In this document: positions 18,752 through 28,039 of the stretch, one piece after another
Position numbering within the stretch: position 1 is the first letter of the stretch
Layout: each line of letters starts with the position of its first letter
Assembly: GCF_002259595.1 (NCBI RefSeq)
Contig: NZ_MWWU01000002.1
Coordinates: forward strand, 682,001 to 746,000
Reading direction: 5' to 3'
Length of the DNA stretch: 64,000 nucleotides
Source of the DNA: Aeriscardovia aeriphila
GTDB taxonomy: Bacteria; Actinomycetota; Actinomycetes; Actinomycetales; Bifidobacteriaceae
The notes under the pieces: generated by a model
What the model was told of the DNA's origin: nothing
What the model saw: the letters and a program-made list of their open reading frames with translations, nothing else
Databases searched by the model: none
Translations under genes and position numbers: made by a program

Positions 18752-20206
18752 ATGAAACTTGCGGATATCGACCAGATTGCCCTGACCTCTTTGGACGGGC
18801 GCTACCATGCCATCACTCACCCGCTCGTCGAGTTCCTCTCCGAGCCAGCACTCAACCGTGAGCGTATGGTCGTGGAAACCGAGTGGATGATCTTCCTGGC
18901 TGAAGCTAATAACGGGGAATCAGTGATTCCTGGCGTGAAGCCGTTCAGCGAGGAAGAGAAAGCATATTTGCGCTCTATTCCTGAGCAGTTTGATGAGAAG
19001 GGCATCGAAACGCTCAAGGGCATCGAAGCTCAGACTCACCACGATGTGAAGGCGGTGGAGTATTACATCGACTCTTACCTCGACAAAGCCGAGGAAGCGT
19101 TGGGGCACCCTACTGAGCTGTCTCACGTTCAGCCGCTGGTTCACTTCGCCTGCACATCGGAGGATATTAACAATCTCTCCCATGCGCGCTGCATCAAGGC
19201 AGGCGTGGAGCGCATTTGGCTTCCCGAGTTTGATGAAGTTCTCGACCTACTGAGCTCCATGAGTGAGAAGTTTGCCGACCTTCCTTTGTTGGCAATGACG
19301 CACGGACAGCCGGCAACCCCGACCACGTTGGGTAAGGAATTGGCTGTTTTCGTCTACCGTCTCACTCGTCAGCGTCGAAAGCTGATAAACCAAGAGTATT
19401 TGGGCAAGCTCAATGGTGCTACGGGTACTTTTGGCGCACACTATGTGGCTTTGCCTGATGTAGATTGGCAGGAAATTTCTCGTCGCTTCGTGCAAGAGCG
19501 CATGGGCTTGACGTGGAACCCGCTGACCACACAGATTGAGTCGCATGATTGGGATGCGGAGCTGTTCTCCACTATCAGCCATATCAACAGGATTATTCAT
19601 AACCTGTGCGTGGATATGTGGCTGTATATTTCCCGTGGCGTATTCACTCAGGTTCCAGTCAAGGGTGCGACAGGCTCGTCGACCATGCCCCACAAGGTGA
19701 ACCCAATTTTGTTTGAGAATGCGGAAGCAAACTGCGAGCTGTCCTGCTCCTTCTTGGACACTTTGAGCCAGACTTTGGTTGAGGCACGCTGGCAGCGTGA
19801 TCTCACTGATTCCAGCACGCAAAGGAATATGGGTGCTGCTATTGGCTACTCGCTGCTCGCACTACATAACTTGCATCGAGGCCTGCTTCAAGTTCACCCT
19901 CATCAGGAGAAGATGGCTCAAGAGCTCGAGGAAAACTGGGAGGTTTTGGGCGAGCCGATCCAAACGCTGATGCGCGCTTTGAGCTTGCAAGGTGTTGCTG
20001 GAATGGATCACCCATACGAGAAGGTCAAGGAGCTGATGCGCGGCCATCGCATCAACAAGGATGATGTGGAACAGTTCGTTCGCTCGCTCAACTTGCCTGA
20101 GGAAGATGAACAGCGTTTGCTCGCGCTGACCCCGCACACCTACACGGGTGTGGCCAGCCAGTTGGTTCGCTTCGAGCACGGCACTCAGAACCCTGACAAC
20201 GCCTGA
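18752..20206 (+). CDS. purB: Adenylosuccinate lyase
   Basis: About 484 residues. Cleaves SAICAR and adenylosuccinate in purine synthesis, releasing fumarate. The N-terminus MKLADIDQIALTSLDGRY resembles the long (E. coli-like) PurB type. The fumarase-superfamily signature GSSTMPHKVNPI is present with the mobile-loop Ser, and the His of TSEDINN/THGQPATPTT segments is kept. The open frame extends upstream into the lipase gene, but the family start and TAAAGGT before ATG 18752 favour this start. A terminator follows. Confidence 0.96.
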   Translation: MKLADIDQIALTSLDGRYHAITHPLVEFLSEPALNRERMVVETEWMIFLAEANNGESVIPGVKPFSEEEKAYLRSIPEQFDEKGIETLKGIEAQTHHDVKAVEYYIDSYLDKAEEALGHPTELSHVQPLVHFACTSEDINNLSHARCIKAGVERIWLPEFDEVLDLLSSMSEKFADLPLLAMTHGQPATPTTLGKELAVFVYRLTRQRRKLINQEYLGKLNGATGTFGAHYVALPDVDWQEISRRFVQERMGLTWNPLTTQIESHDWDAELFSTISHINRIIHNLCVDMWLYISRGVFTQVPVKGATGSSTMPHKVNPILFENAEANCELSCSFLDTLSQTLVEARWQRDLTDSSTQRNMGAAIGYSLLALHNLHRGLLQVHPHQEKMAQELEENWEVLGEPIQTLMRALSLQGVAGMDHPYEKVKELMRGHRINKDDVEQFVRSLNLPEEDEQRLLALTPHTYTGVASQLVRFEHGTQNPDNA

Positions 20207-20237
20207 AATTTACTCTGCCGAAGAAAACTGCATATTC

Positions 20238-20279
20238 ACCGCCCAGCAATTGTGAGTTTCAACTCCTATTCTGGGCGGT
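20238..20279 (+). terminator. Terminator of purB
   Basis: ACCGCCCAG (20238-20246) pairs with CTGGGCGGT (20271-20279), followed by TTCAT. The stem is perfect; the U-tract is short. Confidence 0.7.
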
Positions 20280-20350
20280 TTCATCCTCCAGTCTGATGCA
20301 TTCCGCCTGATTTTCGCGCACAATGAAAGAAGAGTGCGAAGGAGAATTGT

Positions 20351-22870
20351 ATGAACACCGCCGTCGAGATTACCGATCACAAGCCCAGCCGCGTACGCGA
20401 CGCTCGTGACTTACTCTGGGCAGGCTTGTGGCTGCTGCTATCCGCAGGAGTTATCGGCCTGGCAGTGTTCTTGCACTCCACCACCTCCGGCGTGCAAAAA
20501 GACTTCAACCGTGTGAGCACCCTCTCCGCCCTGCGCTGGGTGTTGGGCCTACCGATGACGCTGCTACAAACCGCCGTCATCCTCGTGCTCATGATTGTCG
20601 TCTTCTCCAGACTGTTGATGACTCGCCAATGGTGGAGAACCCTCGCTTCAGCAGTGAGCTTTAGCGCCGGCCTTGCCATCGGATCGCTGATCACGCTGCT
20701 TTTCCATCTGTTGGGTCAGCAATTCTCTTCACTGTTAATCCCAGGTAAGCCCGCCATCTTTGGCGTGGGAACTTTCGAGCTGCTCGTAGCCACCACCGCC
20801 CTGCTCGCCTGCGCTACGGGAAGGACGCGCGACCACCAACTGCGTTGGGTAAACTCCGCCTTCGCCATCCTGCTCATTCTTGATCTCATTACTTCGTATG
20901 CGGGAATTTCTGCGGCTTCAATGGCGCTCTTCTTGGGTTTGTGCATTGGCCAAGTGTGCCGTTACGCTTTCGGCACGCGCAGCCAAGGCCTGTGGGGTCA
21001 AGACCTCGTCACCGAATTGCGCCGCATTGGTTTCGACCCCGTCAAGCTTTCGCGTAAAGACGACGTTGACAAGATTATCAATCTGGGAGCAAAGAGCCAC
21101 GCCAGCTTCTCGGATGACCTGTCTGCCATTTCTCGCATTTACCATATGAAGAATGCTGACGGCGCACGTTACACCGTCTCCGTCCTCGACGAACAGCGCC
21201 ACACGGGAGGCTACATTTCCCAGTGGCTTAATTCCCTGAAGATTCAGGGCATCACCATTCGTCATGACACTTCCGTTCGTCAAACGGCGGAACATCACAT
21301 GCTCGTACTCATGGCTCTGGCCAGCCACAATATTTCCCCCGTCCAAGTAGTGGGCATGGGCGATGCAGGCGAATCGACCTTCCTTGTGTTTGAATCCGCG
21401 CAACCGCATCATCACATTCACTCTCTCGACCTCACTTCTGCCTCCCCTGCCCAGATTCGCGAACTGTGGGAGCAGATGGAGCAGGCCCACCGCTTTGGCA
21501 TCACCCATCGCAATATCACCCCATCCTGCGTGGGTATCATCCCTCAGGAGCCGACGAGCAGCGACCAGACGATGGATTTGGATAAGCGCTCGCTGGAAAG
21601 CCTCGCCAACGGGGAGATGGGCACTGCTGTTCTCGCTGGTTGGGAGATGGCGGACCTCGCTTCGTCGAGCTTGCATATCGCCGTTGACCGCGTCCAGCTG
21701 CTCGTCATGCTGGCAGCAACCTTAGGCGTTGATAAAACTGTCGAGGTGCTGCGCCCCACCTGCTCGGATGCAACACTCGCCTCGCTTTCTCCGTATATTC
21801 AGACGGTGATTGTGCCGAGTGCGACCAAGCAGATTCCTGGCTACTCGCGCAAAATGATGAAGGCCCTGCAGTCTCGCTTAGAAGCGTTGAGTGAGAAAGA
21901 GGCTGTTGAGGAGATGGGCGAGACGACGACGAATCTCTCCCGTTTCAACGCGAAGAAGTTCATCAGTATCGTCCTGCTTCTGGTGGCGATGGTCGCGCTG
22001 TTCACTCAGCTTAACTTGGAGCAGATGATCGAGGCAGTGAAAACTGCTAATCCTTTGTGGGCTGCTATTTCTTTGGCCTTCTCGCTCATCTCCTGGCTGG
22101 GTTCTGCTCTGGCTTTCGGTATCTTTATCGACAAGGATCGTCGTCGCAAGAATATCGATGGCATTATTGGCACTCAGGCCGTAGCGAGCTTTACCGCCGT
22201 TTCCATGCCGACAGCTGCTGGTCCGCTGACCGTTAACACGCTGTTTTTGAAGAAGATTGGCATGGATACCACGCAAGCTATTGCCACGGCTACTGCTGAT
22301 ACGGTGGCTGAGTTTACGACTACCTTCCTCATGTTCATTGTGTTGGGCTTGGCTTATGGTCAGGCTGGCTTGGAGAACGCTATTCCTGGTAAGACTGTTC
22401 TGTTGGTTATTGGGGCTGTTGCCGCGGTTATTGCTGTGGTGATGCTCATCCCTCGCTGCCGACATTGGATTATCACTACCGTTGTTCCTCAAATCAAGAA
22501 CTACGGTCATCAAATGGTGATCCTGTTCTCCCACCCGTCGATTCTGAGCTTGTCGGTGTTTGGTTCGATTATTCAGAACACAACTTTGGCAGCGAGCTTC
22601 TGGACGGCTTTACTCGCCTTCGGCTACAACGCTGATTTCATTCAAACTCTCTTCCTGTTCTTGCTGGTGAATGCAGTGGGTACTGCTGTGCCAACGCCTG
22701 GTGGTTTGGGCGCGGTGGAGACACTGTTGTCGGTGACATTCACGGGTATTGGTGTGCCGTCTCCAATTGCCGTGTCTGCAACGCTGCTCTTCCGCTTCTG
22801 GTCCTACTGGGTGCGCATGGCTTTGGGTTATGTGTACATGAAGCACATGCAAAAGCATGGTCTGCTCTAA
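20351..22870 (+). CDS. Flippase-like membrane protein (LPG-synthase TM family) with degenerate kinase domain
   Basis: A protein of 839 residues. The N-terminal membrane part has about five helices (to ~205). A cytoplasmic region (~215-520) resembles a protein kinase, but the catalytic loop reads THRNITPSC instead of HRDxxxxN, and no DFG is found (AGWEMADLA). The C-terminal part (~545-835) has about eight helices of the UPF0104/lysylphosphatidylglycerol-synthase transmembrane family (TAVSMPTAAGPLTVN, PTPGGLGAVETLL), which includes lipid flippases. It probably moves or modifies an envelope lipid under control of the pseudokinase domain (inference). It stands alone with ATG 20351 after GAAGGAGAA. 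Confidence 0.85.
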   Translation: MNTAVEITDHKPSRVRDARDLLWAGLWLLLSAGVIGLAVFLHSTTSGVQKDFNRVSTLSALRWVLGLPMTLLQTAVILVLMIVVFSRLLMTRQWWRTLASAVSFSAGLAIGSLITLLFHLLGQQFSSLLIPGKPAIFGVGTFELLVATTALLACATGRTRDHQLRWVNSAFAILLILDLITSYAGISAASMALFLGLCIGQVCRYAFGTRSQGLWGQDLVTELRRIGFDPVKLSRKDDVDKIINLGAKSHASFSDDLSAISRIYHMKNADGARYTVSVLDEQRHTGGYISQWLNSLKIQGITIRHDTSVRQTAEHHMLVLMALASHNISPVQVVGMGDAGESTFLVFESAQPHHHIHSLDLTSASPAQIRELWEQMEQAHRFGITHRNITPSCVGIIPQEPTSSDQTMDLDKRSLESLANGEMGTAVLAGWEMADLASSSLHIAVDRVQLLVMLAATLGVDKTVEVLRPTCSDATLASLSPYIQTVIVPSATKQIPGYSRKMMKALQSRLEALSEKEAVEEMGETTTNLSRFNAKKFISIVLLLVAMVALFTQLNLEQMIEAVKTANPLWAAISLAFSLISWLGSALAFGIFIDKDRRRKNIDGIIGTQAVASFTAVSMPTAAGPLTVNTLFLKKIGMDTTQAIATATADTVAEFTTTFLMFIVLGLAYGQAGLENAIPGKTVLLVIGAVAAVIAVVMLIPRCRHWIITTVVPQIKNYGHQMVILFSHPSILSLSVFGSIIQNTTLAASFWTALLAFGYNADFIQTLFLFLLVNAVGTAVPTPGGLGAVETLLSVTFTGIGVPSPIAVSATLLFRFWSYWVRMALGYVYMKHMQKHGLL

Positions 22871-23115
22871 ACTGTGCTGAACCAGCTTGACCGCGATATT
22901 TTATTGCATGAACGCCGGTTTCTCAACAGTTTTGAGCCTGGAGGACAGTTTTTCTTGTGAAGATTGTTCATTTTTGTTCGCACTTGTGAACGTGTGAGAA
23001 AAAATGACCAAAATCCGCGGAAATTCAACAGTTTTTCTGATTTTTGTTGTAATATCGGCTATGTAAACGGACGGCGAACAAGAAGCCGCTCCCACAGAGA
23101 AAGAGTTAGTGCACC
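22871..23115. other. Upstream region of the HU gene
   Basis: A 245-base, AT-rich stretch. Near 23047-23056 a TGTAATAT sequence could serve as the HU -10 box, with no convincing -35 at 17 bases, so the promoter is only tentative. The 60-base leader contains AGAGAAAGAG before the HU start. No small gene or RNA was recognised. Confidence 0.4.
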
Positions 23116-23397
23116 ATGGCATATAACAAGGCTGATCTCGTTTCCAAGGTTGCTGAGAAGTCCAACCTCACCAAGGCACAGTCCGAGGCTGCTATCAACG
23201 CATTCCAGGACGTTCTCATCGAGTCCCTCAAGAACGGTGAGGGCCTCAAGCTCACTGGCGTTTTCGCTGCTGAGCGCGTTAAGCGTGCAGAGCGCACCGG
23301 CCGTAACCCACGTACTGGTGAAACCATCAACATCCCAGCTCGCTACGGCGTGAAGCTCTCCGCAGGTTCCCTGCTCAAGAAGGCCGTTTCTGAGTGA
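23116..23397 (+). CDS. hup: HU-type nucleoid DNA-binding protein
   Basis: A 93-residue HU/IHF-family protein, MAYNKADLVSKVAEKSNLTK. The beta-arm signature GRNPRTGETINIPA is intact. It bends and compacts DNA as a dimer. Codon use is that of a highly expressed gene, with its own terminator directly after. Confidence 0.97.
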   Translation: MAYNKADLVSKVAEKSNLTKAQSEAAINAFQDVLIESLKNGEGLKLTGVFAAERVKRAERTGRNPRTGETINIPARYGVKLSAGSLLKKAVSE

Positions 23398-23448
23398 AAA
23401 CTCGATAGCCTCGCAACAACTCAGTGACGAGTCATTGACGAGTTATGA

Positions 23449-23477
23449 AAAAGCTCACTGCTCAGCAGTGAGCTTTT
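23449..23477 (+). terminator. Terminator of the HU gene
   Basis: AAAAGCTCACTGC (23449-23461) pairs perfectly with GCAGTGAGCTTTT (23465-23477), loop TCA. Flanked by A-run and T-run, so it can act in both directions. Confidence 0.93.
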
Positions 23478-23494
23478 CTGTTGCGTACAACTGC

Positions 23495-23567
23495 TTGTGC
23501 GAGCTGTTACGCTGAGTCTATTCCACTGAACTATTGCTCAGTGGGTTGCGCAAGCTATTACGCTCAG
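23495..23567. repeat. Imperfect 22-base direct repeat around a small hairpin
   Basis: TTGTGCGAGCTGTTACGCTG (from 23495) and TTGCGCAAGCTATTACGCTC (from 23546) are 22-base copies with four or five differences. Between them CCACTGA (23523-23529) pairs with TCAGTGG (23538-23544). The region lies between two converging genes, HU and the IMPase-like gene. It may be a minus-strand terminator or a small repeat unit; function unknown. Confidence 0.55.
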
Positions 23568-23583
23568 CACCTCGCACCCCTGA

Positions 23584-24504
23584 TCACTCGTAAATGGGTG
23601 GCATCTCCTGAGTGCGAGCAATACGCTCATCATTACTCGGGTTCGACACCGTTGGGTTATCTGAACGCGCAGCCAAATAAGGCATCAACTCATCGTCGAT
23701 CACAGCATTAGTCGCCACAATATCATTAGCTTCATGCCAATTGATCAACGAGCCATCCCAACGGGAGAGATGGCCTTGAGCTTCCCACAACACAATGGCT
23801 CCTGCGGCTACTGCAGGAATATCCCAAGAATGCAACGATGGCTCAAAATAAGCGTCATAGGTACCATCTGCCACTTTGCACAAATCCAGAGAAACCGGCC
23901 CAATACGTTTGATATCAGCAGGTTTACCTGTCAGATCGTTGACGGTAGCCAACGCTCTGCGAGATTCATTCCTGAAGTAGCTCATACCAAAGCAGAGAAC
24001 GGAATCCGACAGATGTGGCCATGTAGAGGGGATCACTCGCTCTCGCTTTTCTGTGGTTAACAGGCGGCGGACGCGAATGGCACCTTGCCCGCGAGCTGCC
24101 ATATACGTCAAGTCGAGAGCTGGAGCGTGGACAACGCCGAGAATCGGGTAGATCTCGCCCATATCATTCGCCTCGAACAGCGAAACCGTGACCGTCCATT
24201 CCGACAGGTTCCTCGCAAAGTTGATAGAACCGTCGACGTTACCCACGCACCAGAAGCGGTCGCCTGGCCTCACTTCACCGGCGAGCTCATCCCAGTAGCT
24301 CTTGTGTGGTTCGATTTCGTTGAGAGCACCCATCACATACTGCTGCAGGTGTGAATCAATGTCGGAAGCGTAGTGGCCGACTGAAATGCCTCCGCGTTCG
24401 CGCGAGGTTTTGGTCACGCTGGGGTTCAACTGCTCTCTCAGGGCGTGGTTGCCGGCAGTGCGACACACCTCTTCAACCTTTGATGCCAGTTGGCGCAAAT
24501 CCAT
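23584..24504 (-). CDS. Inositol-monophosphatase-family protein with altered metal motif
   Basis: A protein of 306 residues of the Mg-dependent IMPase/SuhB/CysQ fold. Second-motif elements are WDIPAVAAGAIVLWEAQG, and the region PVSLDLCKVADGTYDAYFE is typical. The first metal motif, usually DPIDGTxNF, reads GNVDGSINF (residues 88-96), so the first Asp is Gly while the second Asp (91) is kept. Substrate specificity cannot be told, and activity may be reduced or changed. It lies 13 bases downstream of rsmB and is likely co-transcribed with it. Confidence 0.82.
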   Translation of the reverse strand: MDLRQLASKVEEVCRTAGNHALREQLNPSVTKTSRERGGISVGHYASDIDSHLQQYVMGALNEIEPHKSYWDELAGEVRPGDRFWCVGNVDGSINFARNLSEWTVTVSLFEANDMGEIYPILGVVHAPALDLTYMAARGQGAIRVRRLLTTEKRERVIPSTWPHLSDSVLCFGMSYFRNESRRALATVNDLTGKPADIKRIGPVSLDLCKVADGTYDAYFEPSLHSWDIPAVAAGAIVLWEAQGHLSRWDGSLINWHEANDIVATNAVIDDELMPYLAARSDNPTVSNPSNDERIARTQEMPPIYE

Positions 24505-24517
24505 AGAGCCCGCCTTT

Positions 24518-26038
24518 TCACTCAGTTGGTGATTGAGGAACGACTTTTCGCAAAAGTGACATGAACATCATGTCGGTATCGATGTTAAACAGCTGAACAT
24601 CGCCGTGTGCAAGCTTCAACGAGTTCTCCTCCACCACGGTAGAAAGAACCTGTGCTGCGTCTAATCGTTGCACATCATCACGACTGTTCACGCAGGCATC
24701 CACCACCGCTCGCGTCTCCTCCACCACGGGCGAACACGTCGAATAGAGTATGACTCCGCCGGGAAGTGTGGCGTCTATAGCCGCATTGAGCAGTTGTTTT
24801 TGCAAGCCGATGAGCTCGTCAATCTCCTCAGATTTTTTACTCCAGCGCGCTTCCGGCCGCCTTCTCAACGCTCCCAGCCCCGAACACGGCACATCGACGA
24901 GCACGCGGGAGAACTGACCTTGCTTGGCTTGGGCATACTCTCGCCCGTCCAGCACGGTGATCGCGTCAATCGTCTCGTCTTTCAGCGCTGCCACATTGTG
25001 TGCAACGAGTTTCGCGCGAGTAGGGTTCTTCTCGTTGGCGCGAATTGTCGCACCTTTAAGCTGGGCGAGAGCTCCGAGAAGGGCAGTTTTCCCGCCCGGT
25101 GCTGCACACAAGTCCAGCCAGAGATTATCACTGCTCGCCTGGCTCTGCGCTGCCGATAAAGTGAGCGCAACCAGCTGGCTTCCTTCGTCTTCCACACCCG
25201 CTTTGGCATTCTTCACGGCCGCAAGAGTTCCCGGATCGATTCCACTGACTCTCAGAGCGTAAGGTGACCACAAGCCTTTTTCAACGTGTGCCTCAGGTGC
25301 ACGGTCAGTAATCTGGTTGGCAAGGTCTGCTGGTGCAACAAGGCCAGGGCGCGCGCATAAAGTCAGAGGTGCAGGAAGATTATCAGCGCGCAAAATCTCT
25401 TCCAGCTGCTTCTCCCGCTCCTCCTCACTCATCTGCGGGTTCGTGGCGGCGAAGGATTCGCGAAGCTTGCGAATGATCCATTTCGGATGAGAATAGCGTA
25501 CTGATAATCTGGCGTCGTGCTGCGAGCGAGGGATGCGAGAGGTGAGAATCGCCTCCCATTCTTTGCGACTGCGTTCACTGGCGCGACGCAAAGTGGCGTT
25601 GATCAGCCCGGTGGCACGGTGAGCGTGCGGCGTGTGGCGGGCGAGTTCGACGCTAGTGGTCACCACAGCGTATGCGGCAACGTCAAGGAGCAAGAGTTGG
25701 GTGAGGCCGAGGCGCAGAATATCGCGCACGTCCGCGTCCAACAGGGAAGCCAATTTTCTCGCTTGTTTTGTGCTGTCAACCACACTCGCCGCACCTGAGG
25801 TGCTCGCTTTAGCTGGTTTCTTCGCGGTCAGCGCGTCAATCAGCGCGTCGAGGAAACCTTGCCAGCGCAGGGTTTGATACACCATATCCGTGCAAAAAGC
25901 AGCATCGCGCGCCGACAACTGCGCTTGACTCAACAACCCGGGCAACAGAAGGTTCGCAAAGCTGTGGCGCGTGCGAATCGCGCGCAGAGCAGACAGCGCG
26001 ACCTTGCGTGCGCCGAGCAAACTGCCGGTGTCACTCAC
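24518..26038 (-). CDS. rsmB: 16S rRNA m5C methyltransferase, RsmB/NOP family
   Basis: About 506 residues. The N-terminal NusB-like RNA-binding domain is followed by a SAM-dependent Rossmann methyltransferase. The SAM loop is LDLCAAPGGKTALLGA. The two cysteines are in VDVPCSGLGALRRRPE (release/motif IV) and LYSTCSPVVEE (nucleophile, motif VI). It methylates C967-type positions of 16S rRNA. Start GTG 26038 is preferred: AGGAG is 7 bases upstream and it overlaps the fmt stop by 8 bases; a GTG at 26065 is in frame. Three copies of the dispersed 9-mer lie inside (25122, 25377, 25502). Confidence 0.93.
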   Translation of the reverse strand: MSDTGSLLGARKVALSALRAIRTRHSFANLLLPGLLSQAQLSARDAAFCTDMVYQTLRWQGFLDALIDALTAKKPAKASTSGAASVVDSTKQARKLASLLDADVRDILRLGLTQLLLLDVAAYAVVTTSVELARHTPHAHRATGLINATLRRASERSRKEWEAILTSRIPRSQHDARLSVRYSHPKWIIRKLRESFAATNPQMSEEEREKQLEEILRADNLPAPLTLCARPGLVAPADLANQITDRAPEAHVEKGLWSPYALRVSGIDPGTLAAVKNAKAGVEDEGSQLVALTLSAAQSQASSDNLWLDLCAAPGGKTALLGALAQLKGATIRANEKNPTRAKLVAHNVAALKDETIDAITVLDGREYAQAKQGQFSRVLVDVPCSGLGALRRRPEARWSKKSEEIDELIGLQKQLLNAAIDATLPGGVILYSTCSPVVEETRAVVDACVNSRDDVQRLDAAQVLSTVVEENSLKLAHGDVQLFNIDTDMMFMSLLRKVVPQSPTE

Positions 26039-27092
26039 AGTGGGCTCCTGCTTGCAAACGAGCACCGCGAGCCCAGTCTGCTGCTCGCATGGTCTTCTTA
26101 CCCGGAGCTGTCACTACGAGCAACTCGAGGAAATCAGTTTCGCAGGCAACCCACACGTGCTTCTTGCTCACGACGAGATCACCGGGATGCAGGGCAGCTG
26201 CTTTCAGGCCTTGTGCCTGCAGAGCAGAAGCGAGTGCTGGCTCATCAGCACGGGCAGTATGGACGGCGTTGAGGCGCAAGCGCTCGCCTTCCTCACTGGC
26301 AGCATCGTGGGCAGTAACGTGAGCAGCGCCCTCAACAGCACTCTTCCCCGCCTTATACACCGTGGTAAAAGCACCGGGGTCAGGGTTGCAGGCGCGAGCA
26401 TGCGCACTAACCACACTGGCCGGCTTGTCCCACTTCACCTGAGCGTCCTCCATGCTAATCTTTTGCGCTAAAGCCCGAGAGGGGTCAGTCAACTCAGGCT
26501 GAACATGCAAGAGAGAAGCAAGAGTAGGGTCGGTAGCCGCCTCTTTTTCAACCCTTGCCATCTGCTCAATGATCATCTGCGCACCCAGCTCGGCCATCGA
26601 CATCATCAAATCACCGGCATTCGGCTCGTCCTCAATCGCCATCTCACGCTGGGCAAGAAGCTTGCCCGTATCCATACCAGCATCCAGTTGGAAAATGGAG
26701 ATACCAGTCTTCTTGTCCCCCAGCCAAATGCTGCGCTGAACAGGAGCAGCACCACGAAGCTCAGGCAACAGGGAGAAGTGAATGTTGAACCAGCCCAGAG
26801 GCACAGCGTCCAACACGGGCTGGCGAAGAATGCGGCCATAAGCGACTACAACAGCTGCTTGCACACCCAGCTCGTGAATGCGCTCGAGGAAGTCTGGGTC
26901 GCCAGGCTTGCCGTCAAAAACCGGGATTCCTAGCTCTTGGGCTGCCTGCTTCACCGGGCTTGGAGTAGCCTTCCTGCCTCGCGAACGCACGGCATCCTTG
27001 CGCGTGAGCACGGCAACAACCTCTTGGCTGCTCGCCAAAGCGCGCAGCGCAGGAACAGCAGCTTGTGGTGTGCCAGCAAACAAAATCTTCAT
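26031..27092 (-). CDS. fmt: Methionyl-tRNA formyltransferase
   Basis: About 353 residues, longer than the ~310 usual. Formylates Met-tRNA(fMet) using 10-formyl-THF. The N-terminus MKILFAGTPQAAVPAL is typical. The catalytic core includes FNIHFSLLPELRGAAPVQ and FQLDAGMDTGKLL. The extra length is an Ala/Glu-rich insertion in the C-terminal tRNA-binding domain (~residues 255-300). ATG 27092 with GAAAGGG upstream is chosen over an earlier frame start. It sits 2 bases after the HAD gene. Confidence 0.96.
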   Translation of the reverse strand: MKILFAGTPQAAVPALRALASSQEVVAVLTRKDAVRSRGRKATPSPVKQAAQELGIPVFDGKPGDPDFLERIHELGVQAAVVVAYGRILRQPVLDAVPLGWFNIHFSLLPELRGAAPVQRSIWLGDKKTGISIFQLDAGMDTGKLLAQREMAIEDEPNAGDLMMSMAELGAQMIIEQMARVEKEAATDPTLASLLHVQPELTDPSRALAQKISMEDAQVKWDKPASVVSAHARACNPDPGAFTTVYKAGKSAVEGAAHVTAHDAASEEGERLRLNAVHTARADEPALASALQAQGLKAAALHPGDLVVSKKHVWVACETDFLELLVVTAPGKKTMRAADWARGARLQAGAHCE

Positions 27093-27094
27093 GT

Positions 27095-27916
27095 TCACCC
27101 TTTCACAACTGTTTTCGAAGCGTGGCAATCTGACGGCATTGAGGCGCGGAAACCGCTCGCCTGCTCCACACTTGTCATCACTGCAGGAATATTCACACCC
27201 ATGGCGATCAGATCCTCGCGAACCTGCTGGGCAGAACGCTGAACAATACCACCCATGCCAAAATCGCGAGCAGCTTGCACATTCGATGGCTTATCGTCAA
27301 TGAACACTGCGTGCTCAGGCTCATAGCCGAAGGTGTGAGAGGCGGTTTCAAAAATATCGCGGTTTGGCTTGATCTGATGGATGAAGCCCGACACCAGGTA
27401 GCCGTCGAGCTCGTGGATGATCGGATAGCGGCGTGGCACCCAGTAGAAGTTCTCCGGCGACCAGTTGGACAGACCCCAGCAACGGTAACCGGCCTGATGA
27501 AGGTCCTCAATCAACTGACGAGCGCCCGGGATTTCACCCATCAGCGACTGGTCGAAACGCTCAAGGTAGAAGCGCATCATTTCAGCCCACGGGCCCGGGT
27601 GAGGAGTCATTTGAGCGACGGCATCCTCCAAGCTTTCGCCGTTATCCGACACCGCATTGGCATCGTCAAAACCCGACAGATCGTTGTCGCGGAACTGGCG
27701 GATCATCTCCTCGTCAAAACGCGAGGAAAGCGGGCCGGCTGGGTCCCAATGCACCAGCACCTCGCCAAAGTCAAACACGACGTCGGTAATAGCGGTGGTT
27801 GCGCGCTTCACCGAGGCAAAACGACACTGGACTTCCTGGTTGGGCTCTCCTTGCGTGCGACGCAGCTCTTCGGCGCTCAAGTGCGTGTGCGCAGGCGTAA
27901 GGTCGACAAAAGTCAT
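27095..27916 (-). CDS. HAD-superfamily phosphatase (haloacid dehalogenase type)
   Basis: A 273-residue protein. HAD motif I is VVFDFGEVLVHWD (nucleophile Asp; the position two residues later is Gly rather than the acid/base Asp, as in the dehalogenase/YihX-like branch). Motif II is WGLSNWSPE, motif III Lys in IKPNRDIFE, and motif IV VFIDDKPSNVQAA. It has a ~40-residue N-terminal extension. Substrate unknown; possibly a sugar phosphate. It starts the HAD-fmt-rsmB-IMPase-like cluster, with GGAG 5 bases before the ATG and a 9-mer copy at 27931-27939 just upstream. Confidence 0.85.
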   Translation of the reverse strand: MTFVDLTPAHTHLSAEELRRTQGEPNQEVQCRFASVKRATTAITDVVFDFGEVLVHWDPAGPLSSRFDEEMIRQFRDNDLSGFDDANAVSDNGESLEDAVAQMTPHPGPWAEMMRFYLERFDQSLMGEIPGARQLIEDLHQAGYRCWGLSNWSPENFYWVPRRYPIIHELDGYLVSGFIHQIKPNRDIFETASHTFGYEPEHAVFIDDKPSNVQAARDFGMGGIVQRSAQQVREDLIAMGVNIPAVMTSVEQASGFRASMPSDCHASKTVVKG

Positions 27917-28039
27917 TATTCTCCTTCATGAGATTATCAGTTCAGCTTTTCACTGCCTTCTATTCTACGGCTGAGGTTTACTCCTCGCCGAACGCGAAGC
28001 CCGACTGTGGAAAACTTTCGCCTGCGTTCACGCTGGCAT

